DNA of 64,000 nucleotides from Prevotellaceae bacterium MN60 (lineage in GTDB: Bacteria; Bacteroidota; Bacteroidia; Bacteroidales; Bacteroidaceae). Location: the NCBI GenBank assembly GCA_900199555.1, contig FZQZ01000001.1:124001-188000 (forward strand). The letters are read 5' to 3'. Position numbers and translations under genes: made by a program. The notes beneath the pieces are model-generated. The model was given only the letters and a program-made list of their open reading frames with translations, searched no databases and was not told where the DNA came from. Shown here piece by piece: positions 1-9,276 of this stretch. Numbering within the stretch: the stretch's first letter is position 1; every line of letters begins with the position of its first letter.

Positions 1-433
1 GGTTACGTACAGCCCATACACGTTGTGCGTTTTTCTCGCTGAACTTAGGAGCTACCTTACCCTTTGCATTGGGCTGCTGGTCGTACTTGTCGCACTCTAC
101 AGCATTCTCAATAGCTTCGCAGATTGCGTCTGCCATACCCAGAGTGTCGTAAGGAACAATCTCATTAGCAGCACGTCCCATCTGAACACCCAATTGGTTT
201 TCAGCAATAATAGAGGTCTGCTTTACGACCTTGTTCATGGCGAGGTCTACCAGATGATTGTAGGCCTTAGCCTTCTCGGCATTGTCTGTCATCTGACCGA
301 TGTTCTGCTTGAGCAGTTCAGCGGCTTCGGCATAGTTTTTAGACTTCAAGACTGCCTTGAGGGCGTCGCTGTCACCGGCAAAGGTCATGGAACTTGCCAT
401 GAGCATCATTGCCATCATCATGATTTTTTTCAT
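1..433 (-). CDS. small exported protein, TPR-like (3' end outside window)
   Basis: The reading frame starts at an ATG at 433 and runs off the left edge, giving about 144 residues. The start MKKIMMMAMMLMASSMTFAG is a signal peptide with likely cleavage after TFA. The mature part is helical and Ala/Leu-rich (KAVLKSKNYAEAAELLKQN), in the style of tetratricopeptide repeats, so a periplasmic scaffold or interaction role is likely; I recognise no specific family. It lies 50 bases downstream of gyrA on the same strand with no promoter or terminator visible between them, so it may be transcribed with gyrA. The reading frame is clear; the function is not. Confidence 0.7.
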   Translation of the reverse strand, partial: MKKIMMMAMMLMASSMTFAGDSDALKAVLKSKNYAEAAELLKQNIGQMTDNAEKAKAYNHLVDLAMNKVVKQTSIIAENQLGVQMGRAANEIVPYDTLGMADAICEAIENAVECDKYDQQPNAKGKVAPKFSEKNAQRVWAVRN

Positions 434-483
434 AAGCCTGAATTGTTTTTCAATTTTTGTAATTATTGAGCTAGTTGTTATGG

Positions 484-3012
484 TTATTCTACCACTTCGC
501 CTGCAGGAGCAGCGTCTACCGCACCCTCTTCTACAGGTGTCTCCTCGATGTCCTCATCCTGACTAGACATCACCTTACATACGCTGGCAATGCTATCGTT
601 CTTCTTGGTGAGGTTGATGAGGCGTACACCCTGAGTAGCACGACCCATGACACGTACGTCGGCTACCTTGAGGCGGATCAGGATACCACTCTTGTTGATA
701 ATCATCAGGTCGTTCTCATCGGTCACAACCTTGATGGCTACCAGTCGACCAGTCTTCTCGGTTACAGAGAGTGTCTTCACACCCTTAGCGCCACGAGCGG
801 TCTTACGATAATCTTCTACCTCAGAGCGCTTACCGTAGCCATTTTCTGATACTACCATGATGGTCTCAGTCTGTGGGTCGTTGACACATACCATGCCTAC
901 CACCTCATCGTCGCCACCATCAAGGCGCATACCGATAACACCAGTAGATACACGTCCCATGGTGCGTACATCATTCTCATCGAAGCGTACGGCACGACCG
1001 TTACGGTTGGCCAGCAGCAGCTCGTTGTGACCATTGGTCAGACGAACGCCTACTACCTCGTCGCCCTCGTTGATATTGATGGCGCGTACACCAGCGGCAC
1101 GTACGTTCTTATATTGGTCGAGACAAGTTTTCTTGATGATACCCTTCTTGGTTGCGAATACTACGAAGTGTGACTTCAAGAACTCGTCATCGTTGAAGTT
1201 CTTAATGCGCAGTACTGCATTGATAGCATCGTCGGGCTCGATATTCAGCATATTCTGGATAGCGCGACCCTTTGAAGTCTTGTCGCCCTCAGGTATCTCG
1301 TAACACTTCTGCCAGTAGCAGCGTCCCTTCTGAGTGAAGAAGAGCAGTGTGTTGTGCATTGTGGCAGGATAAATATACTCGGTAAAGTCGTTGTCGCGAT
1401 GACGGGCAGCCTTTGCACCGACACCACCACGTCCCTGCTCATGGAACTCATCCAGCTTGGTACGCTTGATATAGCCCATGTGAGAGATTGTGATAACAAC
1501 GGGATCGTCGGGATAGAAGTCTTCGGCATTGAACTCGTGGTCAAAGGGGATAATCTCTGTACGACGCTCGTCGCCATACTTCTCCTTCACCTCCTGCAGT
1601 TCGTCCTTCATCACCTGCTTACAACGCTCAGGATTGTTAAGGATTTCCTCCAAGTCAGCAATCAACTTCATCAAGTCATCATACTCCTGATGCAGCTGAT
1701 CAACACGCAGACCTGTCAACTGGCTGAGGCGCATATCAACGATAGCCTTTGATTGCAGCTCGTCGAGTTCGAAGCGCTGCTCCAAGTTACGCTGAGCGTC
1801 AGAAGGAGTCTTACTGTTGCGGATGATGCGAACTACCTCGTCGATATTGTTTACGGCGATGATCAAGCCCTCCAGGATGTGAGCACGCTCCTGAGCCTTA
1901 CGCAGGTCATACTGAGTACGACGGATGGTTACGTCGTGACGATGCTCAACGAAGTACTTGACACACTCTTTGAGGTTCAGCAGACGGGGACGTCCCTTTA
2001 CCAGTGCGATATTGTTAACAGAGAACGAGCTCTGCAGTGCTGTCATCTTGAACAGTTTGTTCAGCAATACGTTGGCATTGGCATCGCGCTTGCAGTCAAC
2101 CACGATACGCATACCCTGACGACCAGACTCATCGTTTACGTTAGCTACGCCCTCTATCTTGTGCTCATTAGCCAAGTCGGCAATATACTTCACGAGGTCA
2201 GCCTTGTTTACACCGTAAGGAATCTCGGTAACCACGATCTTGTCGTGAGTCTCGGTGCTCTCAATCTCAGCCTTGGCACGCATCACGATACGACCACGAC
2301 CAGTCTCGTAAGCATCCTTCACACCCTGCAAGCCATAGATATAGGCTCCTGTGGGGAAGTCAGGACCTGGGATATACTGCATCAAACCATCTGTGTCAAT
2401 ATCGGGATTGTCGATATAAGCGCAGCAACCATCAATTACCTCACCCAGATTGTGGGTAGGCATATTGGTAGCCATACCTACGGCAATACCGTTACCACCG
2501 TTTACCAGCAGGTTAGGAATCTTGGTAGGCATTACGCTAGGCTCAACCAGTGAGTCATCGAAGTTATTGACCATATCTACGGTTTCCTTCTCCAGGTCGT
2601 CCATGATATGCTCACCCATCTTTGAGAGACGGCACTCGGTGTAACGCATGGCAGCAGGTGAGTCACCATCTACTGAACCGAAGTTACCCTGTCCGTCAAC
2701 CAGTGTATAGCGCATATTCCATTCCTGAGCCATACGCACCAAAGCGCCATATACAGAGGAGTCGCCATGAGGGTGATACTTACCAAGCACCTCACCGACG
2801 ACGCGCGCACACTTCTTGTAAGGCTGAGTGCTCACGTTGTTGATACCCATCATACCGTAGAGGATACGGCGATGTACAGGTTTGAAACCATCGCGAACAT
2901 CAGGCAAGGCACGAGCCACAATCACCGACATCGAATAGTCGATGTACGATGACTTCATTTCCTCCTCAATGTTGATTTTTACAATTCTGTCGTTGTCAAA
3001 TGTCTGATCCAT
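484..3012 (-). CDS. gyrA: DNA gyrase subunit A
   Basis: This is the breakage-reunion subunit of DNA gyrase, which works with GyrB to introduce negative supercoils. It has 842 residues, full length for the family. The start region carries [22 protein letters not shown], and the active-site tyrosine is Tyr124 in AAMRYTE. The quinolone-resistance region reads [17 protein letters not shown], with Ser85 at the position of E. coli Ser83 and Gly89 at that of Asp87; the glycine looks like lineage sequence, not a resistance mutation. A degenerate GyrA box, QGRGGVG, sits at 526-532 before the C-terminal beta-pinwheel, and the acidic tail ends [16 protein letters not shown] strong Bacteroidetes promoter lies at 3130-3160. 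gyrB is not in the window. Confidence 0.98.
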   Translation of the reverse strand: MDQTFDNDRIVKINIEEEMKSSYIDYSMSVIVARALPDVRDGFKPVHRRILYGMMGINNVSTQPYKKCARVVGEVLGKYHPHGDSSVYGALVRMAQEWNMRYTLVDGQGNFGSVDGDSPAAMRYTECRLSKMGEHIMDDLEKETVDMVNNFDDSLVEPSVMPTKIPNLLVNGGNGIAVGMATNMPTHNLGEVIDGCCAYIDNPDIDTDGLMQYIPGPDFPTGAYIYGLQGVKDAYETGRGRIVMRAKAEIESTETHDKIVVTEIPYGVNKADLVKYIADLANEHKIEGVANVNDESGRQGMRIVVDCKRDANANVLLNKLFKMTALQSSFSVNNIALVKGRPRLLNLKECVKYFVEHRHDVTIRRTQYDLRKAQERAHILEGLIIAVNNIDEVVRIIRNSKTPSDAQRNLEQRFELDELQSKAIVDMRLSQLTGLRVDQLHQEYDDLMKLIADLEEILNNPERCKQVMKDELQEVKEKYGDERRTEIIPFDHEFNAEDFYPDDPVVITISHMGYIKRTKLDEFHEQGRGGVGAKAARHRDNDFTEYIYPATMHNTLLFFTQKGRCYWQKCYEIPEGDKTSKGRAIQNMLNIEPDDAINAVLRIKNFNDDEFLKSHFVVFATKKGIIKKTCLDQYKNVRAAGVRAININEGDEVVGVRLTNGHNELLLANRNGRAVRFDENDVRTMGRVSTGVIGMRLDGGDDEVVGMVCVNDPQTETIMVVSENGYGKRSEVEDYRKTARGAKGVKTLSVTEKTGRLVAIKVVTDENDLMIINKSGILIRLKVADVRVMGRATQGVRLINLTKKNDSIASVCKVMSSQDEDIEETPVEEGAVDAAPAGEVVE

Positions 3013-3129
3013 TACTATATTTTACTATTTTACAATTTTACTTATTTGACGATTTACAATTTTGCAAATTTTGCGTTTAAGGGCATTTTTAAGCCCGCTG
3101 ACGCGTTTTTGATGTTTTTATAAACCGCA

Positions 3130-3160
3130 CAAAGGTACGAATAAATGAGCATTAAACAAA
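3130..3160 (-). promoter_or_regulatory. gyrA promoter, Bacteroidetes type
   Basis: On the minus strand TTTG (3157-3160) is followed by exactly 19 bases and then TACCTTTG (3130-3137), matching the TTTG-N19/21-TAnnTTTG consensus. The leader to the gyrA ATG at 3012 is about 115 bases and consists mostly of AT-rich ACTATTTTAC-like sequence. Confidence 0.85.
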
Positions 3161-3210
3161 ATAAATTAAGGTTTATTTTGCTTTTCTTTAGTCAAAGAAT
3201 GTGAAAACTA

Positions 3211-3972
3211 TTAGTCTCTGTCTTCCAAAACGCGAAATTTACTGCGACAGCGTTCTAATTCGGTGAGGTCGAGCGCTACCGTGACGGCCTCTTCCTGATG
3301 GCGATGACACTGCGCAAGCGTACGTCCGTTGCAATCTACCACTACACTACAACCGGCATAGTGAGAGTAACGATCGTCACCTACCCTATTCACACCTATC
3401 AGATAGCACTGATTCTCGATGGCACGTGCTCGCGTCAGCAGTTGCCACGCCGACTGGCGCGACTCTGGCCAGTTGGCTACTAGAATAATGGCATCATACT
3501 CACGTCCTGTAGCATAACGACTCCAACACGGGAAGCGCAGATCATAACAAGTAAGCAGGAGCAGACGCATACCACCATATTCTATTATAGTATGGCTATT
3601 GCCTGGTGTGTAATGGCGGTCTTCATGACCAAAAGTAAAAAGGTGGTGCTTATCATAGTAGACGGTTTTACCAGCTCTGCCATCCACAAAATAATGACGA
3701 TTGCGATAACTACCATCTGCCACGCTTACAGCCAGACTGCCGCAGATAGCCGTATGCAGCCTCTCTGCAGTCTGCTGCATCCACTTTAAGGCCTTATCCT
3801 CGCTCTCATCAACAGCAATACCTTCGGGCTCAGTAGCAAATCCAGTGCTCCACATCTCAGGCAGCACATAAAGGTCGCTACCAGGATGGGTAGCTATCAG
3901 GCGCTCTGCAGCTTGAATATTAGCGTCGGGCTGCGCCCACTGGATATCTATCTGTAGAAGAGTTACTTTCAA
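3211..3972 (-). CDS. carbon-nitrogen hydrolase (nitrilase superfamily, omega-amidase-like)
   Basis: This 253-residue cytoplasmic amidase has the Glu-Lys-Cys triad of the nitrilase superfamily: Glu39 (LPEMWSTGF), Lys108 (YYDKHHLF) and Cys142 (TCYDLRFP). The PEMWSTGF and CYDLRFP contexts fit the YafV/omega-amidase branch, which hydrolyses alpha-keto acid monoamides in metabolite repair; this assignment is from motifs only. The start is TTG at 3970-3972, overlapping the TGA of the upstream lipoprotein gene (TTGA), which suggests translational coupling. No alternative start gives an intact first strand, since the next Met is residue 40. It is the last gene of the rfbC-ugd-lipoprotein run, with no obvious functional link to it. 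Confidence 0.9.
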   Translation of the reverse strand: MKVTLLQIDIQWAQPDANIQAAERLIATHPGSDLYVLPEMWSTGFATEPEGIAVDESEDKALKWMQQTAERLHTAICGSLAVSVADGSYRNRHYFVDGRAGKTVYYDKHHLFTFGHEDRHYTPGNSHTIIEYGGMRLLLLTCYDLRFPCWSRYATGREYDAIILVANWPESRQSAWQLLTRARAIENQCYLIGVNRVGDDRYSHYAGCSVVVDCNGRTLAQCHRHQEEAVTVALDLTELERCRSKFRVLEDRD

Positions 3973-4766
3973 TATTCCAAGAGTTGTGTAGACACTTTTC
4001 CGTCAAACGAGATAGTGTGGCCTATCAGATAGCAACTGGCGTCACCCGGCGTACAGAGCGACACGTTGACATGAAAACCATTCTGGTCGATACTATCATA
4101 GTCCATATTATTCAACACCGACTGTCCGAAGAAGTGAGCAGGTACACGCTGCTGATATTGTTGTTTACGGAAGTCGCGTGAGAACAACTGCTTAGCGCCT
4201 TGGAAGATGCTCAGGTGAATGATATTGTCGTAATATACATTCTCCACATCCAGTCCATCATCGTTGAGTGTATGGCGTGTCACCTTATACTTGGTAGGAT
4301 TGATAGCGATATAGAGATGATAGCGCTCACCCTCATACATCACCACCGTATCCTTCTTCAGCACATCGGTCAGCGAGAGTATCTGCGCCTTGTTGTGGGC
4401 CGACAAGTCACTATCATCGTCGTCACCCTTTACAAGTTTCACCAGTTCTCCGTCTGCCGTCTTAAACCACAGCACGTGTTCCGTATGCTTCTCAATATGA
4501 TAGCGAGCCGACGAGCCGAGATAGAGCGTATCGCCTATGACTTTGAAGTAGGCAGGCATACTGGTGGAGTCGGGATAATATACCGAGTCGCCCTTCAGTT
4601 GGAAGATAACGGCCTCCGTATCCTCGTCACTCCACACGCCTTGCAGCAGCTGCTTAGCCTCTCTGCTCTCAGCAGCTTGCTCCGCAGCACCATTCTTCTG
4701 TCCACAACTAACCATCAAAGCACACAGAAGCAGCAAAACTATCAAATTTCCTCTTCCTCTGTTCAT
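3969..4766 (-). CDS. lipoprotein of unknown function
   Basis: A 265-residue predicted lipoprotein. The signal sequence NLIVLLLLCALMVSC ends in a lipobox with acylated Cys21, and a Gln/Glu/Ala linker follows. The body begins with QLLQGVWSDEDTEAVIFQLKGDSVYY, resembling small beta-rich lipoproteins of Bacteroidales (possibly the DUF4738 group; I am not certain). No catalytic motif is visible. Its ATG follows the ugd stop codon with no gap (TAA-ATG), and its stop overlaps the start of the nitrilase gene, so it is firmly in this operon. Confidence 0.8.
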   Translation of the reverse strand: MNRGRGNLIVLLLLCALMVSCGQKNGAAEQAAESREAKQLLQGVWSDEDTEAVIFQLKGDSVYYPDSTSMPAYFKVIGDTLYLGSSARYHIEKHTEHVLWFKTADGELVKLVKGDDDDSDLSAHNKAQILSLTDVLKKDTVVMYEGERYHLYIAINPTKYKVTRHTLNDDGLDVENVYYDNIIHLSIFQGAKQLFSRDFRKQQYQQRVPAHFFGQSVLNNMDYDSIDQNGFHVNVSLCTPGDASCYLIGHTISFDGKVSTQLLEY

Positions 4767-6089
4767 TTATTTTCCTATGCAATAATACTCAAAGCCATTT
4801 TCAGCCATATCCTCAGCTTCAAAGATATTACGGCCGTCAATGACTAGCGCCTTGCGCATGGTCTTCTTGACGACTGCCCAAGTAGGTAATCGGAACTCTT
4901 TCCACTCTGTAAGCAATAGCAGAGCATCTGCATCGAGCACCGCATCATACATATCGTTACAATAAGTGATGGTGTCACCAATACGGCGCTGACACTCCTT
5001 CATGGCTACGGGGTCATAGGCACGCACCGTACAACCGGCATCGAGCAACAGCTGAATCATTACCAGAGCGGTAGATTCGCGCATATCGTCGGTCTCAGGC
5101 TTAAACGAGAGTCCCCACATAGCGATAGTCTTTCCTTTCAGTGCTTCCTTAGAGCCAAATGCCTTCACAAGCTTCTCAAACAGAATGCTCTTCTGCTTCT
5201 CGTTGACGCGCTCTACAGCCTTCAGCACTTCCATTGAATAGCCATTCTGGTCGGCAGTTTTGATCAGTGCCTTCACGTCCTTGGGGAAACAGCTACCACC
5301 GTAACCGCAACCAGCATACAAGAACTTGCGACCGATACGCGTATCTGAACCGATACCGGCACGTACCATATTTACATCCGCGCCCACGCGCTCGCACAGG
5401 TTGGCAATATCGTTCATAAACGAGATACGAGTAGCCAGCATAGAGTTGGCCGCATACTTCGTCATCTCGGCTGAAGGGATATCCATAAAGATTACACGGA
5501 AGTTATTCATCATAAAGGGCTTGTACAACTTAGTCAGCGCCTTCTTTGCACGCTCACTCTCTACGCCCACAACCACGCGGTCGGGCGACATAAAGTCCTT
5601 GATGGCATTACCCTCTTTCAGGAATTCGGGGTTAGAGGCAACGTCAAATTCGAAGCCCTTCATGCCACGCTTCTCCAATTCGTCCTCGATGGTCTTGCGC
5701 ACCTTAGCAGCAGTACCTACGGGAACGGTTGATTTGGTCACTACCACGAGGTAGTTATTCATATTTTGTCCGATAGTACGGGCTACCTGCAACACATATT
5801 TCAAGTCGGCAGAGCCATCTTCGTCGGGAGGTGTACCCACCGCTGAGAATACTATCTGTACATCGTCGAGCACAGAAGCCAAGTCGGTGGTAAACTTCAG
5901 ACGACCAGCCGCAACATTCTTTTTAACCAATTCATCCAAGCCAGGCTCAAAGATAGGAATTTCGCCTTTCTGCAAGCGTTCTATCTTCTGGGCATCTACA
6001 TCCACACATGTAACATTAGCACCGGTATCAGCAAAGCATGTACCTGATACCAAGCCCACATAGCCTGTTCCTACTATCGCAATATTCAT
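4767..6089 (-). CDS. ugd: UDP-glucose 6-dehydrogenase
   Basis: Oxidises UDP-glucose to UDP-glucuronate with two NAD+, supplying a precursor for capsule or exopolysaccharide. It has 440 residues, normal for the family. The N-terminal Rossmann motif is IVGTGYVGLVSG (5-16). NPEFLKEG (153-160), Lys211/Asn215 (TKYAANS) and the catalytic Cys267 in YGGSCFPKD are all present, and the C-terminal UDP-binding domain carries MWGLSFKPETDDMRES. It follows rfbC by 25 bases and abuts the lipoprotein gene, so nucleotide-sugar genes lead this operon. No glycosyltransferase cluster is visible beside it. Confidence 0.96.
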   Translation of the reverse strand: MNIAIVGTGYVGLVSGTCFADTGANVTCVDVDAQKIERLQKGEIPIFEPGLDELVKKNVAAGRLKFTTDLASVLDDVQIVFSAVGTPPDEDGSADLKYVLQVARTIGQNMNNYLVVVTKSTVPVGTAAKVRKTIEDELEKRGMKGFEFDVASNPEFLKEGNAIKDFMSPDRVVVGVESERAKKALTKLYKPFMMNNFRVIFMDIPSAEMTKYAANSMLATRISFMNDIANLCERVGADVNMVRAGIGSDTRIGRKFLYAGCGYGGSCFPKDVKALIKTADQNGYSMEVLKAVERVNEKQKSILFEKLVKAFGSKEALKGKTIAMWGLSFKPETDDMRESTALVMIQLLLDAGCTVRAYDPVAMKECQRRIGDTITYCNDMYDAVLDADALLLLTEWKEFRLPTWAVVKKTMRKALVIDGRNIFEAEDMAENGFEYYCIGK

Positions 6090-6114
6090 AATTCAGTTAT
6101 ACTATATATTTTAG

Positions 6115-6663
6115 TTAGTCAAATAATACTGCCTCACTGAGTAGAGGCTGTTTCAGGTCTTTTTCACTTGTCAGCACTTGCTCCAAGTCGATAGGCCAAT
6201 TGATGCCCAATGCAGGATCGTTCCAGCGCACACCAGCTTCAGCCTGTGGTGCATATACATTATCCACCTTATAGGTGAAGATAGCCTCATCGCTCAGCAC
6301 CAGAAATCCGTGAGCAAAGCCGCGAGGAATAAAGAACTGGCGCTTATTCTCATCGCTTAATTCCACCATTACATGCTGGCCAAAGGTAGGACTCGACTTG
6401 CGCATATCTACTGCTACGTCTAATACCTTTCCTTTTATTACACGCACGAGCTTGGCCTGAGCAAACTCGCCTTTCTGGTAGTGAAGACCACGCAATACGC
6501 CAAAGGATGACTTTGACTCGTTGTCTTGAATAAACTCAACCTTTCCTACGTGTTCTTCAAATTCAACCTTCTTCCACGCTTCGAAGAAATAACCGCGAGC
6601 ATCATTAAACACTCTTGGCTCTATCACATAAACACCTTTTATATCGGTTTCTTTGAATTCCAT
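6115..6663 (-). CDS. rfbC: dTDP-4-dehydrorhamnose 3,5-epimerase
   Basis: Third enzyme of dTDP-L-rhamnose synthesis, epimerising C3 and C5 of dTDP-4-keto-6-deoxyglucose. The 182-residue cupin has the family landmarks: PRVFNDARGYFFE (16-28), catalytic His61 in VLRGLHYQ, FFIPRGFAHGFLV (110-122) and Tyr131 in AIFTYKVDN. rfbA, rfbB and rfbD are not in the window, so it is separated from the rest of the rhamnose pathway. It is first in the operon and has a TACTTTTG box upstream at 6693-6700. Confidence 0.95.
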   Translation of the reverse strand: MEFKETDIKGVYVIEPRVFNDARGYFFEAWKKVEFEEHVGKVEFIQDNESKSSFGVLRGLHYQKGEFAQAKLVRVIKGKVLDVAVDMRKSSPTFGQHVMVELSDENKRQFFIPRGFAHGFLVLSDEAIFTYKVDNVYAPQAEAGVRWNDPALGINWPIDLEQVLTSEKDLKQPLLSEAVLFD

Positions 6664-6692
6664 AATTATCCTATACGATTCTTTTGACAGTG

Positions 6693-6700
6693 CAAAAGTA
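6693..6700 (-). promoter_or_regulatory. -7 box for the rfbC operon
   Basis: TACTTTTG on the minus strand, 29 bases before the rfbC ATG, fits TAnnTTTG. The upstream element is poor (CTTT at 19-base spacing), so only the -7 box is well supported. Confidence 0.5.
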
Positions 6701-6762
6701 GTGAAAAAATTTGGAATAAAAGGGGAATGATATTTTTTTTTTGATTTTTATGTGCATTTTTA

Positions 6763-6794
6763 TTTGTGAGTTTCATAAAAAAGTCGTAATTTTG
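6763..6794 (+). promoter_or_regulatory. promoter of the SPOR-protein gene, start codon almost at the transcription start
   Basis: TTTG (6763-6766), 20 bases, TAATTTTG (6787-6794). Only five bases separate the -7 box from the GTG at 6800, so the mRNA would have essentially no leader. Confidence 0.8.
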
Positions 6795-6799
6795 CAGAC

Positions 6800-7894
6800 G
6801 TGATTCAACTACAACGACATATCGAGATACTTCTTTTGGAGAATGACTGCGTCATTGTGCCCGACTTTGGTGGATTTATAACTCACCAAGAGCCAGCGCG
6901 TTATGATGCAGAAGATAGAGTTTTCCTTCCACCTTTGCGCACATTGGGCTTCAATCCTCAGCTGAAGATGAACGACTCAGTGCTGGTGCAATCGTATGTG
7001 GAAGCCTACGACCTATCCTACCCTGAGGCTTTGCGCCGCATCGAAGGTGAAGTTTGCGAGTTGAAGAACATCTTGGAAAGCGAAGGTTGTTTTACATTAG
7101 AAGACCTTGGCGAGCTGACTGTTAATCAGGAGGGCAACTACGAGTTTGCTCCTTGTGAGGCAGGCATCCTTTCGCCAGATCTCTACGCTTTAGGTTCCTT
7201 CTCTTTCAAACGTCTGAAGGATGCTGGCTTTGCAGAAGAAGCTATGCTGCCACAACGGGCACAGCCAAAGGCCGAAGCTATTATCGAGCCTATCGAGCAG
7301 CCTGCTGAGCAACCTACCCTCTTAGAGTTCACTACGACAGATGAGGACGACGATAAGGCCATCAGCATCAAGATGTCGTGGGTACGCAATGCCGTAGCCA
7401 TAGCTGCTGCCGTTGTAGCCTTCTTCCTGTTTGCTACTCCTGTAGCCAATGGTGATCTGGGCACACAGACCATGAGCCAGTTGCAGCATTCTATCCTCTA
7501 CAAGCTCATTCCACAAGACACCAACATCGTACCTGCCGCAAAGCCTATCGAGACCAAGAAGGTGGCAGAGCCTGTTGTTGCAAAAGAGGTCAAAGAGACC
7601 AAAGAGATTAAAGAGACTCCAGCAGTTGCTGAGGCAGCAAAGCCTGCAACCACTGCTCCTACCTATTATATTGTTGTAGCCAGCCAGGTTAAGCTGAGCA
7701 ATGCCGAGCAGTATGTTGCAAAGCTCAAGCAGGAAGGCTACAAGGACGCTAAGGTGTTTATCCACAATCAGACCGTCCGCGTAGTATGCGGTGAGTTCCA
7801 TACCGAAGCCGACGCTTATCGCCAGTTGAATACGATGAGCCAGAAAGACGAGTTCGCTGAGGCATGGGTATACAAACAGAAAGCAGAAGTTTAA
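6800..7894 (+). CDS. membrane protein with HU/CCDC81-like N-terminus and C-terminal SPOR domain
   Basis: A 364-residue bitopic envelope protein. Residues 1-125 (LQRHIEILLLENDCVIVPDFGGF) match the HU-CCDC81-like N-terminal domain common in Bacteroidetes. A single transmembrane helix spans about 194-214, and an acidic/Lys-Glu-rich linker (VAKEVKETKEIKET) leads to a SPOR domain at 289-360 (YYIVVASQVKLSNAEQYVAKL). SPOR domains bind denuded peptidoglycan at division sites, so a role in septation or wall remodelling is likely. The GTG at 6800 fits the family's usual N-terminus, and the promoter lies directly in front. The FHA gene follows after 10 bases. Confidence 0.85.
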   Translation: MIQLQRHIEILLLENDCVIVPDFGGFITHQEPARYDAEDRVFLPPLRTLGFNPQLKMNDSVLVQSYVEAYDLSYPEALRRIEGEVCELKNILESEGCFTLEDLGELTVNQEGNYEFAPCEAGILSPDLYALGSFSFKRLKDAGFAEEAMLPQRAQPKAEAIIEPIEQPAEQPTLLEFTTTDEDDDKAISIKMSWVRNAVAIAAAVVAFFLFATPVANGDLGTQTMSQLQHSILYKLIPQDTNIVPAAKPIETKKVAEPVVAKEVKETKEIKETPAVAEAAKPATTAPTYYIVVASQVKLSNAEQYVAKLKQEGYKDAKVFIHNQTVRVVCGEFHTEADAYRQLNTMSQKDEFAEAWVYKQKAEV

Positions 7895-7904
7895 ACGGTA
7901 AGCC

Positions 7905-8447
7905 ATGAAGCGTGTCAGATGCCCTAAGTGCGACAACTATATCACGTTCGACGAGACTCGCTACGAGGCTGGTCAGTCGTTGGTATTCAAGTGCGACCAG
8001 TGTGGTAAGGAGTTTGGCATCCGCATCGGTGTTTCTAAGCTTCGCCAGACTCAGAAGGAAGAGACTGCAGAGCTCAATGCCGAGTCACGCATGTCTAACA
8101 CCGAATGTGGCAGCATTGTGGTGATTGAGAATGTGTTCCACTACAAGCAAGTTATTCCCTTGCAGATGGGCGACAATGTTATCGGACGCTATCAGAAGGG
8201 CAACCCTATTAACACACCTTTCGAGACTGTTGACCCCAGTGTTGACCTCAACCACTGCACCATCACCGTCTCTCGCGACAAGCGTGGCAATCTGCGCTAT
8301 ACGCTGAAAGACAACAACAGCAATACCGGCACCTTCGTAGGCGACGTAGAGCTTAATCCTCGCGAGCGTCGTATCATAGAAGATGGCACCCTTTTCACTT
8401 TAGGTGCCACCAGCATCATCCTGCACGGAGTTGAGCAGGAAGACTAA
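7905..8447 (+). CDS. zinc-ribbon / FHA domain protein
   Basis: A 180-residue cytoplasmic protein. The N-terminal zinc ribbon has Cys6, Cys9, Cys30 and Cys33 (CPKC...CDQC). After a linker rich in charged residues comes an FHA domain at about 85-172 with the phosphothreonine-binding landmarks IGRYQKG, DLNHCTITV and NNSNTGTFV. FHA domains read phospho-Thr marks; no kinase gene is adjacent, but a kinase-phosphatase-FHA cassette lies at 52.4-61.0 kb. The gene is co-directional with the SPOR gene (10-base gap), so the pair may link phospho-signalling to the cell wall, which is inference. Confidence 0.88.
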   Translation: MKRVRCPKCDNYITFDETRYEAGQSLVFKCDQCGKEFGIRIGVSKLRQTQKEETAELNAESRMSNTECGSIVVIENVFHYKQVIPLQMGDNVIGRYQKGNPINTPFETVDPSVDLNHCTITVSRDKRGNLRYTLKDNNSNTGTFVGDVELNPRERRIIEDGTLFTLGATSIILHGVEQED

Positions 8448-8461
8448 TTCTTTATTTCCCT

Positions 8462-9082
8462 TTATTCTAGTTTTCTTCCTCTATAGAAGGCATTAAAAGC
8501 GTCTTCTCCATAGCCATCGCCCGTATATTTGAATGTGGAGGCAGAAGCACCCTCAACCTTCTTGCCGTAATAGTAAACATTGAAAGCATCCTTGCTATAG
8601 CCACCTTCCAATATTTTGAATGAAGCGGCAGAGGCACCTTCCAGTTTCTTTCCATAGAAGAATACGTTGAAAGCATCCTTGGCATATCCACCTTCCATCT
8701 CTTTGAAAGAAGCAGCCATAGCATCTATCTTTTTGTCTCCGTAATACACGTTAAACTTGGTCTTATGATACCCCTTATGGTTTCTACCGTGACCTTGCCA
8801 GTCACGATGCTCATGAGACTGCGACTTGTCAGCACCTTTCAAGCGGAACGTAGCAGGATCAACAAATTCTAGCACTTGACCATCAAGATACACATTCTCA
8901 CGATCCTTGGCATAACCATAACCTAAATCTACAAACGAACGAGCATCAGCATACGGCATAGGAGCCCTATCGAAATATACCCTATTACGGTCAACCTCAT
9001 ACGTTTGTGCCATACCCGATAGGCTCCATCCTAAACATCCTATCACCATCAGTGACTTCAGACAAAATGCATTTTTCTTCAT
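8462..9082 (-). CDS. exported DKNYY-type repeat protein
   Basis: A 206-residue secreted protein: signal peptide 1-25 (ending LSGMAQ), then tandem repeats of about 28 residues such as GGYAKDAFNVFFYGKKLEGA and GGYSKDAFNVYYYGKKVEGA. The pattern Y-[AS]-K-D-x-x-N-V-[FY]-[FY] identifies the DKNYY family, which is of unknown function. The repeats are nearly identical near the C-terminus and diverge towards the N-terminus, so copy-number change by recombination is plausible. It is convergent with the FHA gene (14 bases apart). Confidence 0.88.
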   Translation of the reverse strand: MKKNAFCLKSLMVIGCLGWSLSGMAQTYEVDRNRVYFDRAPMPYADARSFVDLGYGYAKDRENVYLDGQVLEFVDPATFRLKGADKSQSHEHRDWQGHGRNHKGYHKTKFNVYYGDKKIDAMAASFKEMEGGYAKDAFNVFFYGKKLEGASAASFKILEGGYSKDAFNVYYYGKKVEGASASTFKYTGDGYGEDAFNAFYRGRKLE

Positions 9083-9116
9083 AACATTGATATTTTTAAA
9101 TGATTAATAACTGATG

Positions 9117-9124
9117 CAAAGGTA
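9117..9124 (-). promoter_or_regulatory. -7 box for the DKNYY gene
   Basis: TACCTTTG on the minus strand, 34 bases before the ATG at 9082. The nearest TTTG (9137-9140) is only 12 bases upstream, so the -33 element is not conventional. Confidence 0.5.
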
Positions 9125-9196
9125 AGCATTTTTCTACAAACAGAAAAAGAAAATCCCTATCATGCAATGGGGATTTTCCTATTTTTTCAATTATTA

Positions 9197-9227
9197 TTTG
9201 CAGATTCGAAATATATTTGTAACTTTG
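9197..9227 (+). promoter_or_regulatory. promoter of the TonB-C / radical SAM pair
   Basis: TTTG (9197-9200), 19 bases, TAACTTTG (9220-9227): a textbook match. The leader to the ATG at 9277 is about 45 bases. Confidence 0.85.
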
Positions 9228-9276
9228 CAAACACAACAATAGGTATTCATATTAACCCAACAAAAACTGCGCCATC

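Noticed and set aside
1753..2553. 266-codon plus-strand frame inside gyrA
   Set aside because: It is the complement of conserved GyrA sequence, without start signals or domain features.
484..3012. gyrA Gly89 as a quinolone-resistance mutation
   Set aside because: The surrounding sequence ([17 protein letters not shown]) matches what I know of Bacteroidales GyrA, so the Gly is likely ancestral; Ser85 is intact.
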